NCBI GenBank assembly: GCA_002840715.1
Contig: PHBW01000004.1
Location: 83,701 to 147,700 of the forward strand
Direction of reading: 5' to 3'
DNA length: 64,000 nt
Source of the DNA: Chloroflexi bacterium HGW-Chloroflexi-4
GTDB taxonomy: Bacteria > Chloroflexota > Anaerolineae > Anaerolineales > Anaerolineaceae
Shown: piece after piece, positions 33,499 through 42,472 of the stretch
Position numbering within the stretch: position 1 is the stretch's first letter
How the letters are laid out: every line of letters begins with the position of its first letter
Notes under the pieces: generated by a model
Seen by the model: the letters and a program-made list of their open reading frames with translations, nothing else
The model's database searches: none
What the model was told of the DNA's origin: nothing
Position numbers and translations under genes: made by a program

Positions 33499-35841
33499 TT
33501 ACTTTTTTTGCCCAATATAATGTTCGATAAACTCTTTGAGACTCGACAACGCTTCAACAACTTCGTGTAAATTGAGAGCTTTTGCTTCCTGGATTTTCGT
33601 AATTACAAATTGTCTCAAATCTTCATCCAACCATGTTTCATGTTCTTGTAAAAAGGAAACAACATCGTTTGAATTCACAATTCGATTAAACTTTTCTAGA
33701 ACAGGCAATGCGTTAGGATTCTCTGATTCTTTTGGTAACCAATTATTGAATATTTGCTCTTGAATTTCAAAAAAGTCAGGAATCTCAGCTAGTAAAGAAC
33801 TATAGAAATGTGTAGCTGTAAAAAAATCATTATTTGCACCATAATAATCTGCCAAAAAACATTTCAGTTCATAATCGTGAGGTGCAGCTTCCAACATTTT
33901 TTTTGCGATGTCGATCGCTCTTATTCCTTGTTTGGTTTTGTTTAGCAGTTTAACTATACTTTTTCCTGCAGGTAAATAATTTGGAACGGATTTTAATATC
34001 ATTTCTAGCAATACAATGGCTTCTTTAGTCCTACCCAAATAATCCAATGAAATTGCATGATTATGAATGGCAGGTAAATATGAAGAGGAAATAGCTTGGG
34101 CAGAAGCAAATTCTTTTCTGGCGTCTTCATAACGTTCAGTGCGAATAAATAACATACCTCTTAAATTTATTAGTACTGGATGGTTTGGAAATTCAGTTTG
34201 GGCTTGTTGTAGTGTATCCAGTACCAATGGAAAATTTCCGTCCTTGAAATAATCTCCAATTTTAAAAATATACTCACTCATTTTGTCATTGAGCGTAATC
34301 TTTTTATCTAGAGAACTTCTCAATTCTTCTACAGTCTTATACCCCTCTGGCAAATGTTTACTAACTGCGTGGAATTGTTCCATAGCTGATACTTGTTGAT
34401 TTCTATGTTCGGCAGAACCAGGTGAGTTAAGATATAGCCCCAGTGTTTCAGCTAAATGATAAAACTCCTCTGTTTTTGCGATTCTTAACCAAAATTCATA
34501 ATCTCCAGCTGAAGTATAAAATGGATCAAAATATCCATATTTATCATGAAGGCTTTTCCTCCACAGCGGCTGTGGACCAATGTAACAGTTTTTATACATC
34601 CGAAGTCTATCGAAATCGCTAAAAAGGTAATATCCAGTAATTTGACCGGTTTCAAAATTTGCATTTTCTTGTGTCGTAATGGCTACATCGCTGTATACGA
34701 GTGAAATTTTTTCATTTCCATCTAGAATTTTTGATAGTTTTTCAAGAGCATATGCCTGGTGGCGGTCATCAACATTCGCATTAGTAATGTATTTACCTCT
34801 GGCATGTTTTATTCCCCGATTCCAGGCTGCGTAAACGGTTTCCTTCTTTTCTGTCCTTATATATACAATATTATCAAATCGTGTCTGATAATCAGCCACA
34901 ATACTTTTTTCATTTTGTTCAGATCCGCTGTCAATTACGATAATTTCCATTTCGTTGGCTATTGACTGAGCTTCAAGATCATCCAAACAGCCTTTTATAA
35001 ATCTTTCTCCTCTGAAGGTGGAGGTGATGGCGGAAATTTTATACGGTCGATCAACAGAATTGTCAATTACGATCTCGTCTGGTAACGGTAAGTTGATAAC
35101 TTCTGGTGGAACATCTTTTTTAGCAGGATTTAAAAATACTTCACGATAATCAACCTTTGGAAATTCAGTTAATTTACCTTCTAAGGTCGCATCATAAATG
35201 CTGCGATTATGATTTTTTAGGAATAAATTAGCTAAATGGTAGCCCTGCTCTGATCGGTCCAGATCAGGCAAATGCCAATGGGTACCTGTGTTGAAGTATT
35301 CAGGAGAAAAATGGTTCGGATCTTGACCGTTTGCTACAACTTCCTGGTTAGGTTTTCCTTCTGCGGTGTAATTATGGTCAACTCCAATTAAAAATATTTC
35401 TGAAAAACCAAAATAATAAGCCAGTTGCATACAGACATACGTTACTGTCCATCCTTCAAAAATGCCTTTATTCGGATCCTCAGAAAATATCCATTGGTTA
35501 AGGGAATCCAGAAAATGAAGTTTTGAGTTTGGTTTAAAGAATTTTTCACCACTTCTACTGAGAAATTTTGGGCTGGGTATTGCCATGATCTCATTAACGC
35601 TTTGCGAAATCACCAAGGGATTTACACACACGTAATAACTTGGTACAAAATCAAACTTTTCGAAACCCAAATAAATGCGATTTGTGGCAATGGTGAACTC
35701 ATTTTTTAAAAATGAAAGATCCATTTTATTTAAACTTGGTCCATTACCTATGATGACACACCTTTTTCCAGCGTGAATATTATGATATTTTTCCATTGGA
35801 CCCGGATTGCCGCTAGCAACACCTTGAGGTTTCGATTTCAT
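33499..35841 (-). CDS. Three-domain protein: Maf/DUF115-like domain, GT2 glycosyltransferase, TPR
   Basis: 780 aa. Residues about 25-260 begin with GKRCVIIGNGPSLNKMDLSFL and include FLIGVDHNY, as in DUF115/Maf-type motility accessory proteins that glycosylate flagellin. Residues about 270-500 form a family-2 glycosyltransferase (ISAITSTFRGERFIKGCLDD; EIIVIDSGSEQN; AWNRGIKHARGKYITNANVDD, an NVDD in place of the usual DxD; YEFWLRIA). Residues about 540-720 are TPR repeats. The two sugar domains in one chain beside fliC point to flagellin or surface glycosylation. Substrate unknown. Confidence 0.82.
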   Translation of the reverse strand: MKSKPQGVASGNPGPMEKYHNIHAGKRCVIIGNGPSLNKMDLSFLKNEFTIATNRIYLGFEKFDFVPSYYVCVNPLVISQSVNEIMAIPSPKFLSRSGEKFFKPNSKLHFLDSLNQWIFSEDPNKGIFEGWTVTYVCMQLAYYFGFSEIFLIGVDHNYTAEGKPNQEVVANGQDPNHFSPEYFNTGTHWHLPDLDRSEQGYHLANLFLKNHNRSIYDATLEGKLTEFPKVDYREVFLNPAKKDVPPEVINLPLPDEIVIDNSVDRPYKISAITSTFRGERFIKGCLDDLEAQSIANEMEIIVIDSGSEQNEKSIVADYQTRFDNIVYIRTEKKETVYAAWNRGIKHARGKYITNANVDDRHQAYALEKLSKILDGNEKISLVYSDVAITTQENANFETGQITGYYLFSDFDRLRMYKNCYIGPQPLWRKSLHDKYGYFDPFYTSAGDYEFWLRIAKTEEFYHLAETLGLYLNSPGSAEHRNQQVSAMEQFHAVSKHLPEGYKTVEELRSSLDKKITLNDKMSEYIFKIGDYFKDGNFPLVLDTLQQAQTEFPNHPVLINLRGMLFIRTERYEDARKEFASAQAISSSYLPAIHNHAISLDYLGRTKEAIVLLEMILKSVPNYLPAGKSIVKLLNKTKQGIRAIDIAKKMLEAAPHDYELKCFLADYYGANNDFFTATHFYSSLLAEIPDFFEIQEQIFNNWLPKESENPNALPVLEKFNRIVNSNDVVSFLQEHETWLDEDLRQFVITKIQEAKALNLHEVVEALSSLKEFIEHYIGQKK

Positions 35842-35878
35842 TTATATCTCCAAACTTGCTATATAGAGTAAATGGTAA

Positions 35879-37840
35879 TTAGTTTAGATATTTTGCCACA
35901 ACGGCATTTACTTCCAAATCTTCTGGTACAAATTTTAAATAAAGCATCAAGGCAAATAAACCTTCCTTTGTCTGCCCCGTACTTAGCCAATTCAATCCAA
36001 CCTTTTTTATTCCTTGAACTGGAGATAAACGTAATAGATTTGAAATTTGTTCAACATTATTTTGATAACTTGAATTACCAGGTTCTTTAATGTAGGCTTG
36101 AACTGCTTTTTCCAAGGCTTTATCGTTTTCTTTTTCTTTGAGTGCGATCAATGACTCAAGGTTATATGCAAAAGGAATTTCAGAATTTATTAATCTAGAT
36201 TCATCAATTAATTTTTGTGCAAATTTAAGGTTGTTAAGTTGTATTTGACAATTTGCCAAATCCAAATAGTCTTGAGCTGTAAGTTCGCTTTTAGATGCCG
36301 CCCTCAGAATATTTGAGTATGTTTCAATATATTTAAGATTTTCTTTTGGGGTTTTTGCCAGAATTCGCAACTGTTCTGCAGAAAATGAATCAACATCTTC
36401 ATAATGCTTATCATAGCTTTGATGTTCAGATTTTTCACTTTGGCTTTTCTGAATTTTTTTTGCTTGAAGATAATATTTCCTTGCTTTTTCATTCTCTTTC
36501 AATAACACACATGTTTCAGCCATCAGCTTTGAACACTCAACTTCGTTGTACTTATCAGGAAATAATACATCAGAAAAGGTTAACTTAGTCGAATATTTTT
36601 TTAAAGTCCAATCAAAGATCTTGTTTGCCCGCTTCCAATCTGCTCTATTGAATAAATAGATTTGCCCAATAAATTGCATCATGCACGAGTAAACATTGAA
36701 ATCAACCTGAGCATCCAGAAGAATGTTTATAAGATCAATATCTCTTTTTTCAAAAACATATTGCTGACACAAAGCTATGTAAGCCAACCCCATATATTTA
36801 ACAGGTGAAGCGTCGTCGGGTATGTCTTTTACGCCTCTTTCCAAGTCACTAATAGCGTCACCCTTTCGTGTGGTGTTTAGCAATAACAGTCCTCGAACCA
36901 GTCTTACGTAAAAATCTTCAGGGTGTTTCTCTAAATACTGTGTACAGACGCTAATATTTCTTTCGGTTTTTTTCTCCGAAGAACCGGCTTCCAGGAATTC
37001 ATAACCAGAATGTAAAAAATCCACATTGGTTAAACATTGAACCAAGCCTAATTTGGCTGCACTAAGAGCCACGGTTTCATGAATAGGATAATGATAGATC
37101 ACACCTAAATGATTTCGTATCAGACGAACATTTTCAACTGTTTGAACACCATTTCTCAATTTACTGACTGTCGGACACAAATAAATATCTGCCACACCAC
37201 TATTGACGCAGTGAAGTAATTTCGCTTTTTCCGGTTCTTCAATCCATTCATCAGCATCGGTACGAAGAACCCACTCGCAACTTGCATAACTCAAACTTAC
37301 ATTTCTCGCTTCAGCAAAATCATTTGTCCATTCATAAAATTCAACCCTTGCTCCATAACTCTTTGCGATTTCAACTGTTCTATCGGTTGAACCTGTGTCG
37401 ACAACCACAATTTCTTTGACAATATCTTTAAAAGACTCTAGACATCTAGGAAGGTCTTTCTCTTCATTTTTTACAATTAATACCAAGGAAATATCGGGGA
37501 ATTTTTCAGGCCGTACTGAATTATCAAATCTGCGATAAATAGTTTTTCCTACAACTTTAGCACTTTGTTCGACAATTAATCTGGTCGCTGTGTCATTATC
37601 TGGATAATCTAAAAGTTCTTTAAAGGCAAATAATCTTGCTTGCCGCCGCTTATTCATTCTTAACAAGCATAAAGCTATACTGAGCTGCAATCCGCGTGGA
37701 TTATTTTCATTCTGGTAAATTGAAAGGTACTGGTTATAAGCACCGACAAAGTCACCTTTATCATAGGCTTCTCTTGCTTTTTTTTGTAAATCTTTATCAG
37801 AATATTCAAAATCAGTTGACAAATGGTTTTTTAAGCTCAT
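35879..37840 (-). CDS. GT2 glycosyltransferase with TPR repeats
   Basis: 653 aa. N-terminal TPR-like helices (about 15-90), a family-2 glycosyltransferase domain (ISLVLIVKNEEKDLPRCLES; EIVVVDTGSTDRTVEIAKSY; NVSLSYASCEWVLRTDADEW, with DADE as the metal motif), then long TPR-type repeats to the C terminus. Similar SunS/Spo-type GT2-TPR enzymes glycosylate proteins or peptides. Starts 38 bases before the next glycosyltransferase gene, so the two are likely cotranscribed. Confidence 0.83.
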   Translation of the reverse strand: MSLKNHLSTDFEYSDKDLQKKAREAYDKGDFVGAYNQYLSIYQNENNPRGLQLSIALCLLRMNKRRQARLFAFKELLDYPDNDTATRLIVEQSAKVVGKTIYRRFDNSVRPEKFPDISLVLIVKNEEKDLPRCLESFKDIVKEIVVVDTGSTDRTVEIAKSYGARVEFYEWTNDFAEARNVSLSYASCEWVLRTDADEWIEEPEKAKLLHCVNSGVADIYLCPTVSKLRNGVQTVENVRLIRNHLGVIYHYPIHETVALSAAKLGLVQCLTNVDFLHSGYEFLEAGSSEKKTERNISVCTQYLEKHPEDFYVRLVRGLLLLNTTRKGDAISDLERGVKDIPDDASPVKYMGLAYIALCQQYVFEKRDIDLINILLDAQVDFNVYSCMMQFIGQIYLFNRADWKRANKIFDWTLKKYSTKLTFSDVLFPDKYNEVECSKLMAETCVLLKENEKARKYYLQAKKIQKSQSEKSEHQSYDKHYEDVDSFSAEQLRILAKTPKENLKYIETYSNILRAASKSELTAQDYLDLANCQIQLNNLKFAQKLIDESRLINSEIPFAYNLESLIALKEKENDKALEKAVQAYIKEPGNSSYQNNVEQISNLLRLSPVQGIKKVGLNWLSTGQTKEGLFALMLYLKFVPEDLEVNAVVAKYLN

Positions 37841-38024
37841 TTCATCCCTCGATAAATTCAGAGCGCAATATCTTTCGTTGAACAGTTAAATACAGTATCC
37901 CAAAAAAAATATCACTCAAAATTGGTAATAACCCAATTGTTCATTACATAAGAAGTATAGCAACATATAAAAACACATATATAAAATTACTATAAAAAGT
38001 AATATCGATTGGATATAAAAAGGG

Positions 38025-38055
38025 TAAATTTTTTCAAAAACTTGCCGATTATAAT
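38025..38055 (+). promoter_or_regulatory. Promoter upstream of the CPBP gene (sigma-28-like or sigma-70)
   Basis: TAAATTTT (38025-38032), 11 bases, GCCGATTA (38044-38051): 14 of 16 sigma-28 matches with exact spacing. A perfect sigma-70 -10 box TATAAT (38050-38055) overlaps it, without a good -35. Either or both may work. The remainder of the 37841-38100 gap is AT-rich with no gene. Confidence 0.5.
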
Positions 38056-38100
38056 GGGTTAGGTATCGTTTATTTAGAAAAATCATATAAAAGGATTAAT

Positions 38101-39204
38101 ATGGAAACTTCTTCTGTTGTATCAGGTGGGTCAGTTATTGACACGTCTCCAGTATCCAGTGCAAAGGTAAATTGGAAGCAAGTAGGTGCATTTATTGCGT
38201 TAACCTTCGGACTTACATGGTCCCTGGATCTTGTAATCTTTCTCACTGGAGGACTAAATAATCCTTCTGTGGTTGTTGGTTTACAAACTCAGATGCTGTT
38301 GCCAGCGTTTTCTGCGATGATTTTGGGAATGTTCTTTTTTAAGGATAGCCCCATCTATATTAAGACCAATCGAACGACATCACGCTGGTTCATTTGGTAC
38401 TTTATCATTTTTACCTTAATGTATCTGGCTGTTTTTATCGTTACATTATTCAATCCATCTGTGTTGTTTTCGCTAAATACCGTTTTGATCCTTCCAGGCA
38501 TTCTTGGCTTGATTCTGTTAATTGTCTTAAGACTTGTGGGTGGAAAAAACTCCTTTTCAATTGTAAACATGGCAGGCGGAAAGCCAATTTTTTGGCTTTT
38601 GTTTGGTATGGGTATTCTGGCCTATACTGGTCTCCAAACAGTACTATCATGGTTGTTTAAAATGGGCACGCCAGTGGATATTGCCATGATGCAAGCGCAA
38701 GCATCGATTTCTGGTATGGCTTATCCATTGTTCATGGTCATTGTTGCTGCTCAAACGCTTTTGCTTGGACCCTTCCTTGGATTAGTCGTGACCTTTGGTG
38801 AAGAATACGGCTGGCGCGGTTATCTTCAGACTGCATTGATGAAGTTGGGCAAAATAAAGGCCATTATTCTAGTCGGTATTATATGGGGCGTTTGGCACAT
38901 GCCAGTCATTTTGATGGGATTTAACTATCCGTTACATCCGGTTTTGGGAGCCTTCCTATTCATCCCATATTGCGTTGGTTTGGCCTTCATCCTGGGTTAT
39001 GCAGTGTTGAAGTCAAAAGCCGTCTGGCTGGCTGCCTTTTTGCACGCTCTTTTTAACCAATCACTAAGCTATTTCATGGGAATGTTCTACACCCCAACTG
39101 ACACCGTCACCTCTTTCGGTATAGGCTGGCCAACAATCATCATCCTGTTATTGATCACACTGCTCATCTTACGCGATCCAATTTGGAATAAAGCTGAAGA
39201 CTAA
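38101..39204 (+). CDS. CPBP-family intramembrane glutamic protease
   Basis: 367 aa, about eight to nine membrane segments. ABI/CPBP motifs: GEEYGWRGYLQ (Glu234-Glu235), IIWGVWHMPV (His266) and a third motif HALFNQS near residue 317. Related to type II CAAX protease homologues, which act in bacteriocin immunity or membrane protein processing. Substrate unknown. Flanked by a promoter that may be sigma-28 dependent and a strong terminator. Confidence 0.87.
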   Translation: METSSVVSGGSVIDTSPVSSAKVNWKQVGAFIALTFGLTWSLDLVIFLTGGLNNPSVVVGLQTQMLLPAFSAMILGMFFFKDSPIYIKTNRTTSRWFIWYFIIFTLMYLAVFIVTLFNPSVLFSLNTVLILPGILGLILLIVLRLVGGKNSFSIVNMAGGKPIFWLLFGMGILAYTGLQTVLSWLFKMGTPVDIAMMQAQASISGMAYPLFMVIVAAQTLLLGPFLGLVVTFGEEYGWRGYLQTALMKLGKIKAIILVGIIWGVWHMPVILMGFNYPLHPVLGAFLFIPYCVGLAFILGYAVLKSKAVWLAAFLHALFNQSLSYFMGMFYTPTDTVTSFGIGWPTIIILLLITLLILRDPIWNKAED

Positions 39205-39210
39205 TCTTAG

Positions 39211-39247
39211 AAAAAACAACTCTCCAGAAATGGAGAGTTGTTTTTTT
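39211..39247. terminator. Strong bidirectional intrinsic terminator
   Basis: CAACTCTCCA / TGGAGAGTTG stem with a GAAA loop, flanked by an A-run on the left and a T-run on the right, between the convergent CPBP and glpD genes. Works in both directions. Confidence 0.92.
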
Positions 39248-40912
39248 CTAGCTATTGGCTATTATGTTCTTTACTTTGATTATTTCTTCTTTTTTCTTCG
39301 ACATTGACCATTTATACTCATCTGCCATGATATCGGCAAATTCTTCTATTACTTCGTCAGAAGCGTTGCCGAGCCACATAATGGTGGATCTGCGCACAAA
39401 CAAGTCATCAAGATGTAAGGGTTTTTCATTCTTCAAAATATAAACCAATTCTCCTGAATTCCAATTGGGGATGGATTTTATCATCTTACCTTTGCTTTTC
39501 TCAATTTGATCAGCAATCTTTTCTGCACAGGTGCCGTAACGCGTCAATAATTCTCGTGCATATTCTTCGCTAAATCCATACTTTGAAACTAGGGTCTTGG
39601 TATATGCTTCTTTTTGAGTTTTGGTTAAGGGCAGGTTTTTACCTCCACGGATGGGAAGGCTTTCTGTTGACTTGGATTTTATTTTACCCAACCCAGCCAT
39701 CACTTTCGCAGCCACTTGCTCGGAGAACGCCCTGAAACTCGTCCATTTACCGCCCACCAGGCTTAATACAGGGAATCCTTGAACCATATCTTCTTTGACA
39801 CTGTGATCACGAGTGATCTGCCCCGTTGTTTTGGCGTGTTGATATTCCAATGGTCTGACACCAGAGAAGCGAAAAACAATCTGGTCGCGGGTGATCTTTA
39901 TCGTAGGGAAGACGCGATCAACCAGGTTAATGAAGTATTCCTCTTCTTCAGGGGTACAATGGGCGTCGTCAGGGTTATCAATTGGCAGGTCAGAAGTACC
40001 AACGATCACCTTGTCATAAAATGGCAGACATAATACGATGCGACCATCTTTATTTTCAAAGAAAAATTCCGACTCTCCAACGGCTTTACGTAATTCATCG
40101 TTTTTTATGACGAGATGAGAGCCTTTCGTACCGCCGATGTATTTTGTTTTGACGCCGGCGTTCTGGTTGACGTAATCGATCCACGGACCAGCGGCGTTGA
40201 TGATCATTTTTGGTTTCACTGACAGCAATTCGCCGGTTTCTTCATCCTTAATCAATACTTTGCCATCTTCAATTTTGTTGAAGGACGCATAGTTCAAAGC
40301 CTTGGCATGCTCACCTTCATCTTCACCATCGAGAATAATTTCAACGGTCATGCGTTCTGGCGAAAGGAGGTGTCCGTCGTAATAAAGGGCAGCATATTTG
40401 ATATTCTCATTAAGGAAGGGATATCTCGATAAAGCTACTGATTTACCAAAGAATTTGTGGCGAGGGACGGTTTTTTGTTTTCGGGTAAATGAATCATAAA
40501 AGATGAGACCAATTTTGATTACCAGTGCTCCACGTTCTGAGGGTCGATCAAGAAGATTGACAAATTTCAATGGGGCATTCAACAATCCGGACCAAACCTT
40601 AAAAATCGGGATCACGGTTGGCAAAGGCTGAACCAGGTGCGGCGCATTCTCGATCATGCGGTTGCGTTCAGCTACTGCTTCTTCAACCAAACGAAATTCA
40701 CCATTTTCGAGATATCGTATGCCGCCGTGTGCCATATGTGAAGAAGTGGCAGAGGTACCTGAACAGAAATCTCCCCTGTCAATCAAAAGCACATTTACAC
40801 CGTTGAGCGCCAAATCTCTAAAAGTACCAGCTCCATTAATGCCAGCGCCGACGATCAGAACGTCAATTACAGGATTCTTCTTGATTACTTCAATGATTGA
40901 TATCCGATCCAT
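39248..40912 (-). CDS. glpD: FAD-dependent glycerol-3-phosphate dehydrogenase
   Basis: 554 aa. FAD-binding motif DVLIVGAGINGAGTFRDLAL near the N terminus, then SATSSHMAHGGIRYLENGEF, KVIVGTSDLP and FRFSGVRPL, as in GlpD/GlpA. Oxidises sn-glycerol-3-phosphate to dihydroxyacetone phosphate and feeds electrons to quinone. The C-terminal alpha domain typical of GlpD is present. proC lies 18 bases upstream. Confidence 0.92.
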   Translation of the reverse strand: MDRISIIEVIKKNPVIDVLIVGAGINGAGTFRDLALNGVNVLLIDRGDFCSGTSATSSHMAHGGIRYLENGEFRLVEEAVAERNRMIENAPHLVQPLPTVIPIFKVWSGLLNAPLKFVNLLDRPSERGALVIKIGLIFYDSFTRKQKTVPRHKFFGKSVALSRYPFLNENIKYAALYYDGHLLSPERMTVEIILDGEDEGEHAKALNYASFNKIEDGKVLIKDEETGELLSVKPKMIINAAGPWIDYVNQNAGVKTKYIGGTKGSHLVIKNDELRKAVGESEFFFENKDGRIVLCLPFYDKVIVGTSDLPIDNPDDAHCTPEEEEYFINLVDRVFPTIKITRDQIVFRFSGVRPLEYQHAKTTGQITRDHSVKEDMVQGFPVLSLVGGKWTSFRAFSEQVAAKVMAGLGKIKSKSTESLPIRGGKNLPLTKTQKEAYTKTLVSKYGFSEEYARELLTRYGTCAEKIADQIEKSKGKMIKSIPNWNSGELVYILKNEKPLHLDDLFVRRSTIMWLGNASDEVIEEFADIMADEYKWSMSKKKEEIIKVKNIIANS

Positions 40913-40930
40913 ATTCGTCCTCGTTATTAT

Positions 40931-41785
40931 TTATTCTGGCTTGTTTTTGTCATCAACAACCAGTTTACTTTTACCCTTGCCCAACTCAATTGAGCGTTCA
41001 TATGCCGCCCAAATTGCACGTGAGATTGCGGTTCTAAAGCCAGCCTTCTCAAGATAATATAACGCTTCAGCGGATGTGCCGCCTGGTGATGTGACATCAT
41101 TGCGCAGTCTGGCAGGATGTTCGTGATTTTGAAGGAAGAATTCGGCACTGCCGCGAACGGTTTGTGTTACCAGCTTTTCGGCTATACGCCGTGGAAAGCC
41201 CATGTGTACACCCGCGTCTATCATGGATTCCATAAAAAGGAACACATAAGCCGGGCCAGAACCTGATAAAGCCGTGGCCATATCCAGATAGCTTTCATCA
41301 TCCACAAAGACTTCGTCACCCAGGGTTTTAATGATCTCGGATGCCATTTCTTTCTTTTCATCGCTGACCTGCGGCGTCTTCACCCAAACGGTAATACCCA
41401 TGCCCACTTGCGCCGGTGTGTTCGGCATGGTGCGAATGATCTGCTCGACTCCGAGTTTTTCGTTCAGAGTCGCCAATGAAACACCGGCCATGATGGAGAT
41501 GACCAACGCATCCTTTTTAATATTGCCTTTCACCGATTTTGAAAGGTGACTCAAACCCTGAGGTTTTACAGCCACGATGACGATATCAGCCTGTCCAATT
41601 ACATCAGCACTGTCAGCATAGCCGGTAATTCCAAATTCCTGTTGAAGAACCTCCAATCGATCAGGCGTTGGTTCAACCACAATCAGATTTTCAGGCTTTA
41701 CTTTTCCATCGTTGATCAAACTGGAGACGATTGCCTTCCCCATGACACCATAACCAATGATTGCAATTTTCGATTTATCCAACAT
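40931..41785 (-). CDS. proC: Pyrroline-5-carboxylate reductase
   Basis: 284 aa from ATG 41785 (GGGAG six bases upstream; an in-frame ATG at 41803 is less likely). NAD(P)-binding IAIIGYGVMGKAI, then RTMPNTPAQVGMGITV, LSGSGPAYVFLFMESMIDAG and the C-terminal signature RNDVTSPGGTSAEALYYLEK. Last step of proline synthesis. Confidence 0.95.
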   Translation of the reverse strand: MLDKSKIAIIGYGVMGKAIVSSLINDGKVKPENLIVVEPTPDRLEVLQQEFGITGYADSADVIGQADIVIVAVKPQGLSHLSKSVKGNIKKDALVISIMAGVSLATLNEKLGVEQIIRTMPNTPAQVGMGITVWVKTPQVSDEKKEMASEIIKTLGDEVFVDDESYLDMATALSGSGPAYVFLFMESMIDAGVHMGFPRRIAEKLVTQTVRGSAEFFLQNHEHPARLRNDVTSPGGTSAEALYYLEKAGFRTAISRAIWAAYERSIELGKGKSKLVVDDKNKPE

Positions 41786-41836
41786 TTTTGACTCCCTACA
41801 CAATGATTGGATTATTATACTGATAACCGGAGTTTT

Positions 41837-42472
41837 CTACCTATCAATTCTGCGCAAATCAAGCGGATTCAATTGGATTGGCACAGCCATTTTTTCAGCC
41901 GGATATGATTGAAGCAAGGGCTGCAATTCTTTAACCGGCTTGTCTTCAAGCCACGCCCAACAGGTCTCTGCGTCAAAGATCACCGGCATGCGGTCGTGAT
42001 ACTCAGCCACCATTTCGTTTGGCGCCGTGGTGATGATGGTGCATGAAAAAAGCTCGTTGCCCTGATTATCCTCCCAGTGCTCCCAAAGCCCGGCAAAAGT
42101 TAGCACTTTATAATCTGCAAGCTGGAAGAAATAAGGCTGCTTACGGCCGCCCTCCGCACGCCACTCATAGAAACCGCTGGCGGGGATCAAGCAGCGCCTT
42201 CTGGCAAACGCACTGCGGAAAGACGGTTTTTCGATCAGGGTTTCTGCTCTGGCGTTAATCATTTTATTGCCAATGGAGATATCTTTAGCCCAACTGGGCA
42301 CGAGCCCCCACTTAAAGAAATCAAGGCTGCGCTTCAAGCCGTCGGTGACCACCGCCACCCCATCCCCCGGAGAGACGTTAGGGTTGGGCTGCAGCTCGGC
42401 TGGCACGTCCGCCAAGCCCAGCGTGTCTTTCAACTCTTCCGGGTCGTACATGATTGCAAATCGGCCGCACAT
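41837..42472 (-). CDS. SRAP-domain protein (HMCES/YedK family)
   Basis: 211 aa from ATG 42472, chosen because it makes Cys residue 2 (MCGRFAIMYD), the catalytic residue that forms a covalent link to abasic sites in single-stranded DNA, and because AGGA lies six bases upstream. Other family marks: NARAETLIEKPSFRSAF, RRCLIPASGFYEW and the His in AEYHDRMPVIF. The family shields abasic sites during replication and was linked bioinformatically to the SOS response. Here its first 95 bases lie inside the 3' end of the polymerase gene, so it is coupled to a LexA-controlled cassette. Confidence 0.93.
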   Translation of the reverse strand: MCGRFAIMYDPEELKDTLGLADVPAELQPNPNVSPGDGVAVVTDGLKRSLDFFKWGLVPSWAKDISIGNKMINARAETLIEKPSFRSAFARRRCLIPASGFYEWRAEGGRKQPYFFQLADYKVLTFAGLWEHWEDNQGNELFSCTIITTAPNEMVAEYHDRMPVIFDAETCWAWLEDKPVKELQPLLQSYPAEKMAVPIQLNPLDLRRIDR

